Shown: positions 1 to 8,709 of the stretch, piece by piece
Numbering within the stretch: the first letter of the stretch is position 1
How the letters are laid out: each line of letters opens with the position of its first letter
Origin: Sphingomonas corticis
GTDB lineage: Bacteria; Pseudomonadota; Alphaproteobacteria; Sphingomonadales; Sphingomonadaceae
Reading direction: 5' to 3'
NCBI RefSeq assembly: GCF_012035195.1
Contig: NZ_JAAVJH010000005.1
Location: forward strand, 124,001 to 188,000
DNA: 64,000 nt
The notes under the pieces: model-generated
The model's input: only the letters and a program-made list of their open reading frames with translations
What the model was told of the DNA's origin: nothing
Databases searched by the model: none
Made by a program: the position numbers and the translations under genes

Positions 1-156
1 GGGCAGCGGATCGGCGCACACGACGATCTCGTCCGCGGCACGCGTGCGCGTGCACGGCTGGCTCTTGACCGGGACGAGGATGGAGAACCGCTCGGGCGCG
101 GACCCGGTAGAGGGCGGCGGAGCGACCGCCTGCAGTGCGAGGGCGAGGAGCAGCAT
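1..156 (-). CDS. Small exported protein, N-terminal part only
   Basis: The first 52 codons run from an ATG at 156 to the window edge, so the gene is cut at its 3' end. The N-terminus MLLLALALQAVAPPP is a short hydrophobic signal-like segment. It is followed by a stretch with two cysteines and the string DEIVVCADPLP. A DEIVVC motif after a signal peptide recurs, from memory, in small secreted proteins of unknown function in sphingomonads. No catalytic motif is visible. An in-frame GTG two codons upstream is an alternative start. No function is proposed. Confidence 0.55.
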   Translation of the reverse strand, partial: MLLLALALQAVAPPPSTGSAPERFSILVPVKSQPCTRTRAADEIVVCADPLP

Positions 157-228
157 GGGCACAACCCTGCGCCCCGTGGCACCGCGGCGTCAACGCCGGG
201 TTAAGACGCGCCGGGTTATGCCGCGACC

Positions 229-336
229 ATGCTGTTCTCGCGCCTCTTCCGCAATCGCTACGCCGCGCTGCTTTGGGCGGGCGGCGTGTTGTGGTTCGCC
301 TACGACGTGGCGGAGAACCTTTCGCGCATCCGCTGA
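229..336 (+). CDS. Small single-span membrane protein (35 aa)
   Basis: A 35-codon frame reads MLFSRLFRNRYAALLWAGGV and ends in ENLSRIR. It has a basic N-terminus, one hydrophobic segment at about residues 11-27 and a short polar tail, which predicts an inner-membrane peptide with the positive end inside. It ends seven bases before the regulatory dyads of the next gene. No clear Shine-Dalgarno sequence precedes the ATG, so expression is uncertain. The role is unknown. Confidence 0.45.
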   Translation: MLFSRLFRNRYAALLWAGGVLWFAYDVAENLSRIR

Positions 337-342
337 GCGCTT

Positions 343-379
343 GACTACGGCCGTAAACGATGTGACTACAGGCGTAGTC
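343..379. promoter_or_regulatory. Tandem dyad, probable operator of the BlaI-type repressor
   Basis: Positions 364-379 form the perfect palindrome GACTAC-aggc-GTAGTC. Positions 343-358 hold a related, imperfect dyad, GACTAC-ggcc-GTAAAC. The two start 21 bases apart, two helical turns. BlaI/MecI/CopY repressors bind TACA-nn-TGTA dyads, and TAC-n4-GTA fits that pattern. A TTGACT at 341-346 could be a -35 element overlapping the first dyad. The GTG start of the regulator lies 17 bases after the second dyad, so autorepression is the natural reading. Confidence 0.7.
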
Positions 380-395
380 GGATCAGGAGCGAGTC

Positions 396-779
396 GTGGC
401 GGAAAACGCAAAGCCGGAACGGATCAGCGAGGCCGAGCACGCGGTGATGGAGGTGCTGTGGCAGGATTCGCCGCTCACCGCGCAGGACGTGGCCGAACGG
501 GTCGATCCCGACCGCGCCTGGACCGCGGCGACCGTCAAGACGCTGCTCGGCCGTCTCCTCACCAAGCGCGCGGTCGCGCATGAGGTCGACGGGCGTCGCT
601 ATCTCTATCGCCCCGCCGTCGCGCGCGAGGAATATGTCGCGGGCGAGTCGCGCCGGCTGATCGACCGGCTGTTCGGCGGCAAGCTGACACCGCTCGTCGC
701 GCACCTGGCCGAGCGGGACGAGATCAGCGCGGCCGATATCGCCGAGATCGAGGCGCTGCTGAAGGCGCTGAAACAATGA
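396..779 (+). CDS. BlaI/MecI/CopY family transcriptional repressor
   Basis: A 127-residue winged-helix repressor of the BlaI/MecI/CopY family, normal in length. The N-terminal half (SEAEHAVMEVLWQ, then TAATVKTLLGRLLTKRAVAH) is the DNA-binding domain. The C-terminal part (about 85-127) carries the dimerisation helices. The GTG start at 396 is chosen because AGGAG lies seven bases upstream. Its stop overlaps the ATG of the M56 sensor protease (ATGA, 776-779), so the two are translationally coupled. In known pairs the membrane protease triggers cleavage of the repressor; the target genes here are unknown, since no beta-lactamase follows. Confidence 0.92.
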   Translation: MAENAKPERISEAEHAVMEVLWQDSPLTAQDVAERVDPDRAWTAATVKTLLGRLLTKRAVAHEVDGRRYLYRPAVAREEYVAGESRRLIDRLFGGKLTPLVAHLAERDEISAADIAEIEALLKALKQ

Positions 780-2434
780 TCTGCTGGATCGCCGAGGCGC
801 TCGCCGCCTCCGCCGCGCTGATGCTGGCGGTGCTGGCAATGCGCGGTCCCGTGCGGCGCGCGTTCGGCGCGGAGCTGGCCTATGCGCTGTGGGCCATCCC
901 GGTATTGCGCCTGCTCATGCCGCCCCTGCCGCAGGAGTGGCACGCCGCGGCCACCGCTCCCATCGCGGAGATCGGCCGGCAGGCGAGCGCGGTGATGATC
1001 GCACCGCTGAGTGACATCGCTACCCCGGCCGCCGGCGCGCCGGCCACCGACGCCGCCATCGCCATGGTGGAGCAGCCCGGCTGGCCCGACCTCCTGCCGC
1101 TCGTGCTCGCCGGCACGTGGATCGCCGGGGCGATGCTGTTCCTCGCGTGGCAGCTCGCCCGCTACGTCCGCTTCCGCATCGCACTGATGGCGCGGGCGGT
1201 CCCGCTCGACCGGCAGGGACGGGTCGCCATCGTCGAGAGCGCGGGGGCGACCGGGCCGCTGGCGTTCGGCATCGTCCACCGCGTCGTCGCCTTCCCGCCC
1301 GATTTCGCCGCCCGCTACGACGCCGACGAGCGCGATCTGGCGCTGGCGCACGAGCTGGGCCACCACGCCCGCGGGGACCTGATCGCGAACTGGATCGCGC
1401 TGGCGGTGTTGGCGCTGCATTGGTTCAATCCGGTGGCGTGGATCGCCTATCGCGCCTTTCGCGCGGATCAGGAGATGGCGAACGACGCCGGCGTCATGGC
1501 GCGGCTGGGGCCGGGCGCGCGCCACGCCTATGGCTGCGCGATCGTCAAGGCGGCGCACGGCCGCGCGCTGACCCCGGCGTGCCACCTGCACACGATCAAG
1601 GACCTGAAAGGGAGACTGAGGATGCTGGCACGCGGGCGCGCGTCGCGGACGCGCATGGTGGCGGGCGCCGCGGGCGCGATGGGGCTGACGGTCAGTGCGT
1701 TGGCGCTCACCGCGTCGGGCACCCAGGCCGCGGAGCGCGTGCGCGCGCGGGTGGAGAAGGCGACGGGGGTGGAGATCGCCGCGATCGATCCGGTCGCCGC
1801 GATCCACCCGGCAACCGCCGCCGTCGCCACCCCCGCCGCCGGCGCCCAGGGGAAGACGCGGGTGACGGTGAACCGCGACGGCCGCACCGAGACCTACGAG
1901 GGCGAGGCCGCGGACGCCTATCTCGCCGCGCATCCGCTCCCCGCGCCGCCGGCGCCTCCGGCCCCGCCCGCCGACGTCGCCGACCGCGACGGTTACCGCG
2001 GCGCGATGCCCGCCTTGCCGCCCGCCGTTCCCGCCGTGCCGATGCCCCCCGAGCCGCCGGTGGTGGCCGAGCGGAACTGCGGCAAGGGCGAGCGCGGCTC
2101 CGCCTTCGTCGTGGAGCGTCGCGACGGCGCGCGTTCGGTCACGGTGATCTGCACCGACAGGATCGAGGCGCATGCCCGCGCCGCCGCCCGTGCCGGGGCC
2201 AGCGCGCGGCTCGCCGCCGACCGCGCGCGCATCGCCGGCGAGCGCGCGCGCGTGGCCGGGCTGCGCGCGGGGCAGAGCGGCATGGCGACCGCGCTCGCCA
2301 GCCTGCGCGAGACCCGCCGCGCCATGGCCGCCAACCACGCCATTCCCGACGAGGATCGCGCCGAGGCCCTGCGCGAGCTGGACGAGGCGATGGACGAGGT
2401 GCGCCGCGAGCTGCACGACATCGGGCACGACTGA
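776..2434 (+). CDS. M56 family membrane metallopeptidase, BlaR1-type sensor
   Basis: A 552-residue integral membrane zinc protease partnering the upstream repressor. Hydrophobic segments lie near residues 5-25, 30-50, 105-125 and 295-315. The HELGHH motif gives catalytic His192, Glu193 and His196, followed by the LHWFNPVAW and DQEMANDA strings usual in M56 peptidases. After the last membrane segment comes an exported region rich in Ala, Pro and Arg, with a coiled-coil-like Arg/Ala stretch at about 465-530. The penicillin-binding sensor domain of true BlaR1 is absent, so the signal is probably not a beta-lactam, or is sensed by another part. Inducer unknown. Confidence 0.88.
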   Translation: MICWIAEALAASAALMLAVLAMRGPVRRAFGAELAYALWAIPVLRLLMPPLPQEWHAAATAPIAEIGRQASAVMIAPLSDIATPAAGAPATDAAIAMVEQPGWPDLLPLVLAGTWIAGAMLFLAWQLARYVRFRIALMARAVPLDRQGRVAIVESAGATGPLAFGIVHRVVAFPPDFAARYDADERDLALAHELGHHARGDLIANWIALAVLALHWFNPVAWIAYRAFRADQEMANDAGVMARLGPGARHAYGCAIVKAAHGRALTPACHLHTIKDLKGRLRMLARGRASRTRMVAGAAGAMGLTVSALALTASGTQAAERVRARVEKATGVEIAAIDPVAAIHPATAAVATPAAGAQGKTRVTVNRDGRTETYEGEAADAYLAAHPLPAPPAPPAPPADVADRDGYRGAMPALPPAVPAVPMPPEPPVVAERNCGKGERGSAFVVERRDGARSVTVICTDRIEAHARAAARAGASARLAADRARIAGERARVAGLRAGQSGMATALASLRETRRAMAANHAIPDEDRAEALRELDEAMDEVRRELHDIGHD

Positions 2435-2489
2435 GCGGCGGGGCCGCGCGGCGCTTGCGCCGGTGCGGCGCGCCCGGCATGGCGGGGGG

Positions 2490-3362
2490 ATGGACGAGAC
2501 GCCCGCGCCGCCGCCACCGCCGACCGGTCAGGTGATCGTGCTGGAGCCCCTGGTCGCGCGCGTGCTGGCGCCCAATCCGTCGCCCTTCACCTACACCGGC
2601 ACGCAGACCCATCTGGTCGGCACCGCCGACCTCGCCGTGATCGATCCCGGCCCCGCCGATGCGGCGCATCACCAGGCGCTGCTGCGCGCCATCGCCGGGC
2701 GGCCGGTGACGGCGATCGTCGTGACGCATCACCATCGCGACCATTCGCCCGGCACGCGGGCGTTGCAGGCGGCGACCGGCGCGCCGATCGTCGGCGCCGC
2801 GCCCGTCTTCCTCGCCGACGACGGCCCGCGTGCCGACGCCGCCTTCGACACCGACTATTCGCCGGACCGCGTGCTGATCGAGGGCGACACCGTGGCGGGG
2901 GAGGGCTGGACGCTGGCGGCGATCGCCACGCCCGGCCACACCGGCAACCACCTGGCCTTCGCGCTGCCGGAAACGGGGGCGCTGTTCTCCGGCGATCATG
3001 TGATGGGCTGGTCCACCAGCATCGTCTCGCCGCCCGACGGCGACATGGGCGACTACATGGCGAGCCTGGAGAAGCTGCTCGCGCGCGAGGATCGCGTCTA
3101 CTACCCTGGGCACGGCGAGGCGGTGGAGCGGCCGCAGCGGCTGGTGCGCGGGCTCCTCGGCCATCGCAGGCAGCGCGAGGGGCAGATCCTGCGCCTCCTC
3201 GCCGATGTGCCGCGCGGCATCGCCGCGATGGTGGAGAAGATGTACGTCGGCCTCGATCCCCGGCTGCTTCCCGCGGCGGAACGATCGGTGCTGGCGCACC
3301 TGATCGACCTCGAACGCCGCGGCCGCGTGCGCCGCGACGGCGCGGTGTGGGTCGCCGCCTGA
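2490..3362 (+). CDS. MBL-fold metallo-hydrolase
   Basis: A 290-residue metallo-beta-lactamase-fold hydrolase. The metal-binding motif is THHHRDH at about residues 78-84, with later ligands in ATPGHTGNH and SGDHVMG and a C-terminal YPGHGE. A C-terminal winged-helix-like tail (about 220-290) is typical of the LACTB2-like/glyoxalase II-like branch, some of which are nucleases or thioesterases. The ATG at 2490 follows a purine-rich GGCGGGGGG; frames further upstream run through the end of the M56 gene. It starts 55 bases after that gene and may be co-transcribed. Substrate unknown. Confidence 0.85.
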   Translation: MDETPAPPPPPTGQVIVLEPLVARVLAPNPSPFTYTGTQTHLVGTADLAVIDPGPADAAHHQALLRAIAGRPVTAIVVTHHHRDHSPGTRALQAATGAPIVGAAPVFLADDGPRADAAFDTDYSPDRVLIEGDTVAGEGWTLAAIATPGHTGNHLAFALPETGALFSGDHVMGWSTSIVSPPDGDMGDYMASLEKLLAREDRVYYPGHGEAVERPQRLVRGLLGHRRQREGQILRLLADVPRGIAAMVEKMYVGLDPRLLPAAERSVLAHLIDLERRGRVRRDGAVWVAA

Positions 3363-3437
3363 CCAACACAGGTGTTTGTCCGCGGCGCCGATCGGGCGTA
3401 TCGTGGTCGCCTGGTCGATGGGCAAGGGGGGCTTGCA

Positions 3438-4247
3438 ATGGCGACACGGGCGATGACGGGCGCGCGGGTGCGCGCTTTTTCGGCGGAACGGCGGCTCTTT
3501 GTCGGCCTGGCGATCGCGATGGCCTTCACCATCGTCGCCGGCTTCTCGCTGCAATGGCTGATGGGACGGTCCAGCTTCACCGAGTCGCCGGCGCGGCTCC
3601 ACGTCCATGCGATGCTGTTCATGGGATGGGTCGGATTGTACCTGGCGCAGACGCTGCTGGGGGTCGGGGCGGCCGGGCCGACATCGATCGCGCTGCACCG
3701 GCGGCTCGGCTGGATCGGTGCGGGCTGGGCGATCGTGATGGTCGTCGTCGGCGTCTACGTCACGGTGGGGATGGTCCGGCGCGGGGCGGTGCCGTTCTTC
3801 TTCACCCCCGCCTATTTCCTGTTCATGGACCTTCTCGCGGTGCTCGTGTTCGGCGGGCTGGTCGCGGCGGCGATCGTGCTGCGTCGGCGCACCGCGTGGC
3901 ATAGCCGGCTGATGGTGTGCGCGATGGCGGTGCTGACCGGCCCCGCGATCGGGCGGATGGTTCCGGTGCCGCTGGTGATGCCGTGGGTCGGGCTGTCGGT
4001 GTTCGCCGTCGTCATCCTGTTTCCGCTGGCGGGCATGATCGCGGATCGCCGCCGGTACGGTACCCACCCGGCATGGCTGGCGGGACTGGCGACGCTGGCG
4101 GCGATGCAGCTCGCGATCGAGCTGCTGCCGCGCTCGGCGGCGGGGCTCGCCCTCTATCGCGCGGTCGCCGCCGGGTCGCCGGGCGCAGCGGTTGCACCCG
4201 ACGCCTACCCGCCACCCCCCTGGGCGACGGCGCCGAGGGCCGGGTAG
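3438..4247 (+). CDS. Multi-span membrane protein, unknown function
   Basis: A 269-residue protein with seven or so hydrophobic segments, beginning after the basic stretch [19 protein letters not shown]. Segments include [36 protein letters not shown], a segment near residue 100 and several up to about 230. The histidine pair in RLHVHAMLF and the later RTAWHSRLM resemble membrane haem-binding layouts, but this is only an impression. The ATG at 3438 is preceded by AAGGGGGG, a good ribosome site. The C-terminal tail is proline-rich. The family is not recognised with certainty. Confidence 0.75.
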   Translation: MATRAMTGARVRAFSAERRLFVGLAIAMAFTIVAGFSLQWLMGRSSFTESPARLHVHAMLFMGWVGLYLAQTLLGVGAAGPTSIALHRRLGWIGAGWAIVMVVVGVYVTVGMVRRGAVPFFFTPAYFLFMDLLAVLVFGGLVAAAIVLRRRTAWHSRLMVCAMAVLTGPAIGRMVPVPLVMPWVGLSVFAVVILFPLAGMIADRRRYGTHPAWLAGLATLAAMQLAIELLPRSAAGLALYRAVAAGSPGAAVAPDAYPPPPWATAPRAG

Positions 4248-4317
4248 GGCGGCTGATCCCGCGCGCCGCCGATGCTGGCGCCTTGATCCCGGCGCCCCGC
4301 CGGGCCATCTGCGGCGC

Positions 4318-5316
4318 ATGGAACAGCCGCTGAACCTCAAGGGCCTCGACCTGCGCGCCGAGATCGACCGCCTCCGCAAGGAGCGCAATGCCGTGATCCT
4401 GGCGCATTACTATCAGAAGCCCGAGTTGCAGGACCTCGCGGACTTCGTCGGCGACAGCCTGGACCTCAGTCGCAAGGCGGCGGAAACGGATGCGGACGTC
4501 ATCGCCTTCTGCGGCGTCCGCTTCATGGCGGAAACGGCGAAGATCCTCTCGCCGCACAAGACGGTGGTCCTGCCCGACATGGACGCCGGCTGCTCTCTGG
4601 AGGACAGCTGCCCGCCCGAGCAGTTCGCCGCGTTCCGCGCGCAGCACCCGGATGCGATCGCGCTGACGTACATCAACTGTTCCGCCGCGGTGAAGGCGCT
4701 GAGCGACGTCATCGTCACCAGCTCCTCGGCGGAGAAGATCCTGTCGCAGATTCCGAAGGACCAGCCGATCATCTTCGGCCCCGACCGCAACCTCGGCGGC
4801 TATCTCGCGCGCAAGACGGGGCGGGACCTGATCCTGTGGCCGGGCGTATGCATCGTGCACGAGGCGTTCAGCGAGACGGAGCTGCTGAAGCTGAGGGCGC
4901 AGTACCCCGCTGCCCCGATCGCGGCGCATCCGGAATGCCCCGCGATCATCCTCGACCATGCCGATTATGTCGGGTCGACCCGCGGCATCCTGGAATACGC
5001 GCAGGCGATGACGGCGGACACGCTGATCGTCGCCACCGAACCGCATATCATCCATCAGATGGAGAAGGCGCTGCCCGGCAAGACCTTCATCGGCGCGCCG
5101 GGCGCGGACGGAAACTGCAATTGCAACATCTGCCCGTACATGGCGCTGAACACGATGGAGAAGCTGTACGTCGCGCTGCGCGACCTGGAACCGCGGATCG
5201 AGATCGAGGAGGACCTGCGGCTCAAGGCGAAGAAGAGCCTGGACGCGATGCTGGCCATGGCGAGCGCGACCCTGGGGCAGGGGGATCTGGGACCGGCCAG
5301 GGTGACGGGCGACTGA
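4318..5316 (+). CDS. nadA: Quinolinate synthase NadA
   Basis: A 332-residue quinolinate synthase, which condenses iminoaspartate with dihydroxyacetone phosphate in de novo NAD synthesis. Hallmarks are [13 protein letters not shown] at the N-terminus, [21 protein letters not shown], the [12 protein letters not shown] segment with a cluster cysteine, GPDRNLGGY, and [18 protein letters not shown] near the C-terminus. Three conserved cysteines hold the catalytic 4Fe-4S cluster. Length is normal. The ATG at 4318 starts directly before the conserved fold. nadB and nadC are not in the window. Confidence 0.97.
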   Translation: MEQPLNLKGLDLRAEIDRLRKERNAVILAHYYQKPELQDLADFVGDSLDLSRKAAETDADVIAFCGVRFMAETAKILSPHKTVVLPDMDAGCSLEDSCPPEQFAAFRAQHPDAIALTYINCSAAVKALSDVIVTSSSAEKILSQIPKDQPIIFGPDRNLGGYLARKTGRDLILWPGVCIVHEAFSETELLKLRAQYPAAPIAAHPECPAIILDHADYVGSTRGILEYAQAMTADTLIVATEPHIIHQMEKALPGKTFIGAPGADGNCNCNICPYMALNTMEKLYVALRDLEPRIEIEEDLRLKAKKSLDAMLAMASATLGQGDLGPARVTGD

Positions 5317-5344
5317 CCTCGCTTCGACGTGATGGGGAGATGAA

Positions 5345-5704
5345 ATGACGATGGCCATGCAGGGTGGAGTGCTCGCGCTCGCCATCGGATTGGCGATGCC
5401 GGCGGCGGCGCAGGACGCGAGCCTGTCCACGCGCGTGCCGCAGGCCCATGTCGATGCCTTCGTCAGGGACTGCGCCGTCAACGCGCCGATCGCGTCATGC
5501 ACCTGCATCATCGGGAACCTGAACGACAGCGCGGACGGGCAGGTGTCGATGGACATGGTGGGCTTGATGCGGCTGAAGCCGCAGCCGTCCAAGCCGGACG
5601 TGCTCGCGCTGCTCAACCGCCACGGGCTGCGCCCCGGCCAGCTGACGTCTGCGCTCGAACGCGGGCAGAAGATCCTGGCCGCCCTCGCGCCGACCTGCGA
5701 CTGA
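5345..5704 (+). CDS. Small exported protein, unknown function
   Basis: A 119-residue protein with a signal peptide ending at about AMPAAAQ (residue 23). The mature part has three cysteines close together (RDCAVN, SCTCIIG), one near the end (PTCD) and repeated acidic and hydrophobic helices. Cysteines in even number suggest disulphides in the periplasm. It starts 28 bases after nadA, so co-transcription is possible. The family is not recognised. Confidence 0.7.
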   Translation: MTMAMQGGVLALAIGLAMPAAAQDASLSTRVPQAHVDAFVRDCAVNAPIASCTCIIGNLNDSADGQVSMDMVGLMRLKPQPSKPDVLALLNRHGLRPGQLTSALERGQKILAALAPTCD

Positions 5705-5770
5705 CGCCCGCCGGAGCAGCCACGTCCTGTAGGCATCAAACCGACCGACGCGCGGGCGACGCGACGTCCG

Positions 5771-6523
5771 CTAGCGCGCCAGGCGCCCGTCCTCCAGCGC
5801 CGCCATCTCGAACGGGAACAGCACCTCGGGCTTTGGCGCCTTCACCTCCGCCGCCACCTCCGCTGGGGCGAGCGTGCGCAGCAGATGGCGGATCACGTTC
5901 CGCCGGGCGCGCTTCTTGTTGTCGGCGCGCACGCAGATCCAGGGGGCGAGCGGGATGTGCGTGCGCGTCAGCATGGCGTCGCGCGCGGCGGTGTAATCGT
6001 CCCACTTGTCCTGCGCGACCGCGTCCAGTGCGGAGACCTTCAGCGCTTTCAGCGGGTCGGTGCGCCTCCGCTCCAGCCGCTCCGCCTGCTCCTCCTTCGA
6101 GATGTCGAGCCACAGCTTGACCAGCGCGATCCCGCTCTCGACCAGCATCGCTTCGAACCCCGGCACATCCGCCAGGAACCGCGCCTGCTCCGCCGGCGTC
6201 GAGAAGCCGTTCACCACCTCCACGCCCGCGCGATTGTACCAGCTGCGGTTGAAGATCACGAGCTCGCCCGCCGCGGGCAGATGCGCGACGTAGCGCTGGA
6301 AATACCATTGCGACCGCTCGCGGTCGCTCGGCTTGGGCAGCGCGACGACGCGGGTGTTGCGCACCGACAGATGTTCGGTCACGCGCTTGATCGTCCCGTC
6401 CTTGCCCGCGGTGTCGCGCCCCTCCAGCACGACGATCGCGCGCGCGCCGCTCGCCGCCATGGCCTGCTGCATCCGCACCAGCCCCAGCTGGAGCGCGTCT
6501 TCCTCGGCGGCGTGATCGGACAT
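5771..6523 (-). CDS. ppk2: Polyphosphate kinase 2 family protein
   Basis: A 250-residue PPK2 enzyme, which transfers phosphate between polyphosphate and nucleotides in the cytoplasm. The Walker A-like motif is EGRDTAGKDGTIK (residues 34-46), and the Walker B-like region is VIFNRSWYNRAG (89-100). A lid-like Arg/Lys-rich stretch (EEQAERLERRR) follows. The single-domain length suits the class I/III type; which nucleotide is used cannot be read from this. The start at 6523 is chosen over one 63 bases upstream because AGGAGC precedes it. It is divergent from the S9 peptidase, with 49 bases between the starts. Confidence 0.93.
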   Translation of the reverse strand: MSDHAAEEDALQLGLVRMQQAMAASGARAIVVLEGRDTAGKDGTIKRVTEHLSVRNTRVVALPKPSDRERSQWYFQRYVAHLPAAGELVIFNRSWYNRAGVEVVNGFSTPAEQARFLADVPGFEAMLVESGIALVKLWLDISKEEQAERLERRRTDPLKALKVSALDAVAQDKWDDYTAARDAMLTRTHIPLAPWICVRADNKKRARRNVIRHLLRTLAPAEVAAEVKAPKPEVLFPFEMAALEDGRLAR

Positions 6524-6572
6524 GAATGCTCCTGCTTGTGACGGCCTGTGCCGACCGTTACGCACCTCGGTC

Positions 6573-8666
6573 ATGAAACGTTTCATTGCGCTCGCGTTCC
6601 TGCCCCTTCTCGCCGCCGCCCCCGCCGCCGACCGCTACCTGTGGCTGGAGGAGATAGAGGGGCCGCGCGCGCTGGAGCAGGTGAGGGCGTGGAACGCCGA
6701 AACCGAGGCGCTGCTGACGAGGGATCCGCGCTACGAACCCGATCGCGCGCGCGCGAAGGCGATCCTCGACGACGAGGCGCAGATCGCGACGCCCGACGCG
6801 GTGATCGGCGACCGCGTGCTGAACCTGTGGCGCGACGCGAGGAACCCGCGCGGGCTGTGGCGCGCCTCGCCGCTCGACGCCTATGCCGCGGGCAAGCCGA
6901 AGTGGACGACGCTGATCGACGTCGATGCGCTCGGCAAGGCGGAGGGGCAGAGCTGGGTCTGGCACGGCGCGCGCTGCCTGGAGCCGGCCTACACGCGCTG
7001 CCTGGTCTCGCTCAGCCCCGGCGGCACCGACGCCGACACGGTGCGCGAGTTCGACCTGACGACGGGCAAGTTCGTCGCCGGCGGCTTCGTCCTGCCGCAA
7101 TCGAGCCAGTCGGCGGCGTGGATCGACCGGGACACGCTTCTCGTCGCACGCGACTGGGGCGCGGGCTCGCTGGGTCGCACCGGTCGCCCGCGCATCGCGA
7201 AGGTGTGGAAGCGCGGCACGCCGCTGTCGGCGGCGACGACGGTGTACGAGCAGGACGCGGCGCGCACGCCGATCGGCGTCTCCGCGCTGGTCGACGCCAC
7301 CATGCGGCGGCCGATGATCCGCGCGGGCAAGACGTTTTTCGACACCGACTATCTCTTCCGCGTCCCCTCGGGCCGCTTCGTTCGCCTGCCCGTGCCCGCG
7401 CGCGCCGACGTGGTGGACGTGATCGACGGTCGCGCCATCGTGCGCCTGAACGATGCCGCCGGCGGGCAGCCGGCGGGATCGCTGGTGGCCTATTCGCTGG
7501 CGGCGCTGGACCGCGGCGAGACGCCGCGCGCGGAGCCGGTCTTCGCGCCGTTGGCCAGCCAGGCGGTCGAGGAGGTGGAGGCGACCGACCGCGTCTTGTT
7601 CGTAAAGGTGCTGGACGACGTTGCCGGAAGGCTGCTGGCGCTATCGCGGGGCGCCGACGGGCGCTGGGTCCAGCGGTCGATCGCGCTGCCCGCGAACAGC
7701 ACCGTGCACATCGCGGGCGTATCCGGCGGACGCGACCTCGCCTTCGTCACGGTCGAAGGGATGCTGACCCCGCCGACGCTCTACGCGGTTCCCGCCGCGG
7801 GTTCAGTGACGAAGGTCCAGTCGCTACCCGCGCGCTTCGACGCGCGGCAGTTCGACGTGGCGCAGCGTTTCGCGACATCCCGCGATGGCACGAAGGTGCC
7901 CTATTTTCTCGTCACGAAGAAGGGCGCGAAGCGGCCTGCACCAGCGCTGATCCACGCTTATGGCGGTTTCCGCAACGCGCAGACGCCGACCTATCTCACC
8001 GACCAGCCCTATCGCGCCGGCCCGCTCGCGCTCAGCTTCGTGGAGCGCGGCGGTGCCTATGTCCTCGCCAATCTGCGCGGCGGGGGCGAGTACGGCCCGC
8101 GCTGGCACGAGGCGGGAGTGCGTGAGAAACGGCAGAACGTGTTCGACGACCTGCACGCGGTCGCCGACGACCTGGTGCGCACCGGCGTCAGCGCGAAGAA
8201 GCGGATCGCCATCTCGGGCCGGTCCAACGGCGGCCTGCTGGTCGGCGTCGCGATGCAGCAGCGGCCGGACCTGTACGGCGCGGTGATCGCCGGATCGCCG
8301 CTGGAGGACATGCAGCGCTATACGAAGATGTCCGCGGGGGCGCTGTGGATCGACGAATATGGCGATCCCGACGTGCCCACAGACTGGGCGTTCATGCGCC
8401 GCTACTCGCCCTATCAGAACGTGAAGGCGGGCGTGCGCTACCCGCCGGTGCTGTTCTACCTGTCGACCAAGGACGACCGCGTCCATCCCGGCCACGCGCG
8501 GAAGCTGGCGGCGTTGCTGAAGCAGACGGGCAACACCGTCTACTATCACGAATATCTCGAGGGCGGCCACTCGGTCGGCGCGGACCACGCGGAAGACGCG
8601 CGGCGCGCGGCGCTGCTGCAGGCGTTCCTGGCGCGGGAGATCGGACCGTTGGACGAAGGCAGATAG
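6573..8666 (+). CDS. S9 family prolyl oligopeptidase, exported
   Basis: A 697-residue serine peptidase of the prolyl oligopeptidase family. A signal peptide (MKRFIALAFLPLLAAAPA) predicts a periplasmic enzyme. The N-terminal 400 residues are the beta-propeller, and the C-terminal third is the alpha/beta hydrolase domain. The catalytic triad is Ser551 in GRSNGGLL, Asp634 or Asp635 in KDDRVHPGH and His666 in EGGHSVG. The WLEEIEG string near the N-terminus is usual for the S9A branch. The ATG at 6573 starts the signal peptide. Peptide substrates are unknown. Confidence 0.93.
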   Translation: MKRFIALAFLPLLAAAPAADRYLWLEEIEGPRALEQVRAWNAETEALLTRDPRYEPDRARAKAILDDEAQIATPDAVIGDRVLNLWRDARNPRGLWRASPLDAYAAGKPKWTTLIDVDALGKAEGQSWVWHGARCLEPAYTRCLVSLSPGGTDADTVREFDLTTGKFVAGGFVLPQSSQSAAWIDRDTLLVARDWGAGSLGRTGRPRIAKVWKRGTPLSAATTVYEQDAARTPIGVSALVDATMRRPMIRAGKTFFDTDYLFRVPSGRFVRLPVPARADVVDVIDGRAIVRLNDAAGGQPAGSLVAYSLAALDRGETPRAEPVFAPLASQAVEEVEATDRVLFVKVLDDVAGRLLALSRGADGRWVQRSIALPANSTVHIAGVSGGRDLAFVTVEGMLTPPTLYAVPAAGSVTKVQSLPARFDARQFDVAQRFATSRDGTKVPYFLVTKKGAKRPAPALIHAYGGFRNAQTPTYLTDQPYRAGPLALSFVERGGAYVLANLRGGGEYGPRWHEAGVREKRQNVFDDLHAVADDLVRTGVSAKKRIAISGRSNGGLLVGVAMQQRPDLYGAVIAGSPLEDMQRYTKMSAGALWIDEYGDPDVPTDWAFMRRYSPYQNVKAGVRYPPVLFYLSTKDDRVHPGHARKLAALLKQTGNTVYYHEYLEGGHSVGADHAEDARRAALLQAFLAREIGPLDEGR

Positions 8667-8689
8667 ACGCTCCGCTCTGGGCGGAGCGT
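8667..8689. terminator. Hairpin between convergent genes
   Basis: ACGCTCCGC-tctgg-GCGGAGCGT is a perfect nine-base-pair stem starting right after the S9 peptidase stop and 20 bases before the stop of the facing oxygenase gene. There is no T tract on either side, so it may act as a weak bidirectional terminator or an RNA 3'-end stabiliser. Confidence 0.5.
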
Positions 8690-8709
8690 GGCAGGCTATC
8701 CTGCGTCTG

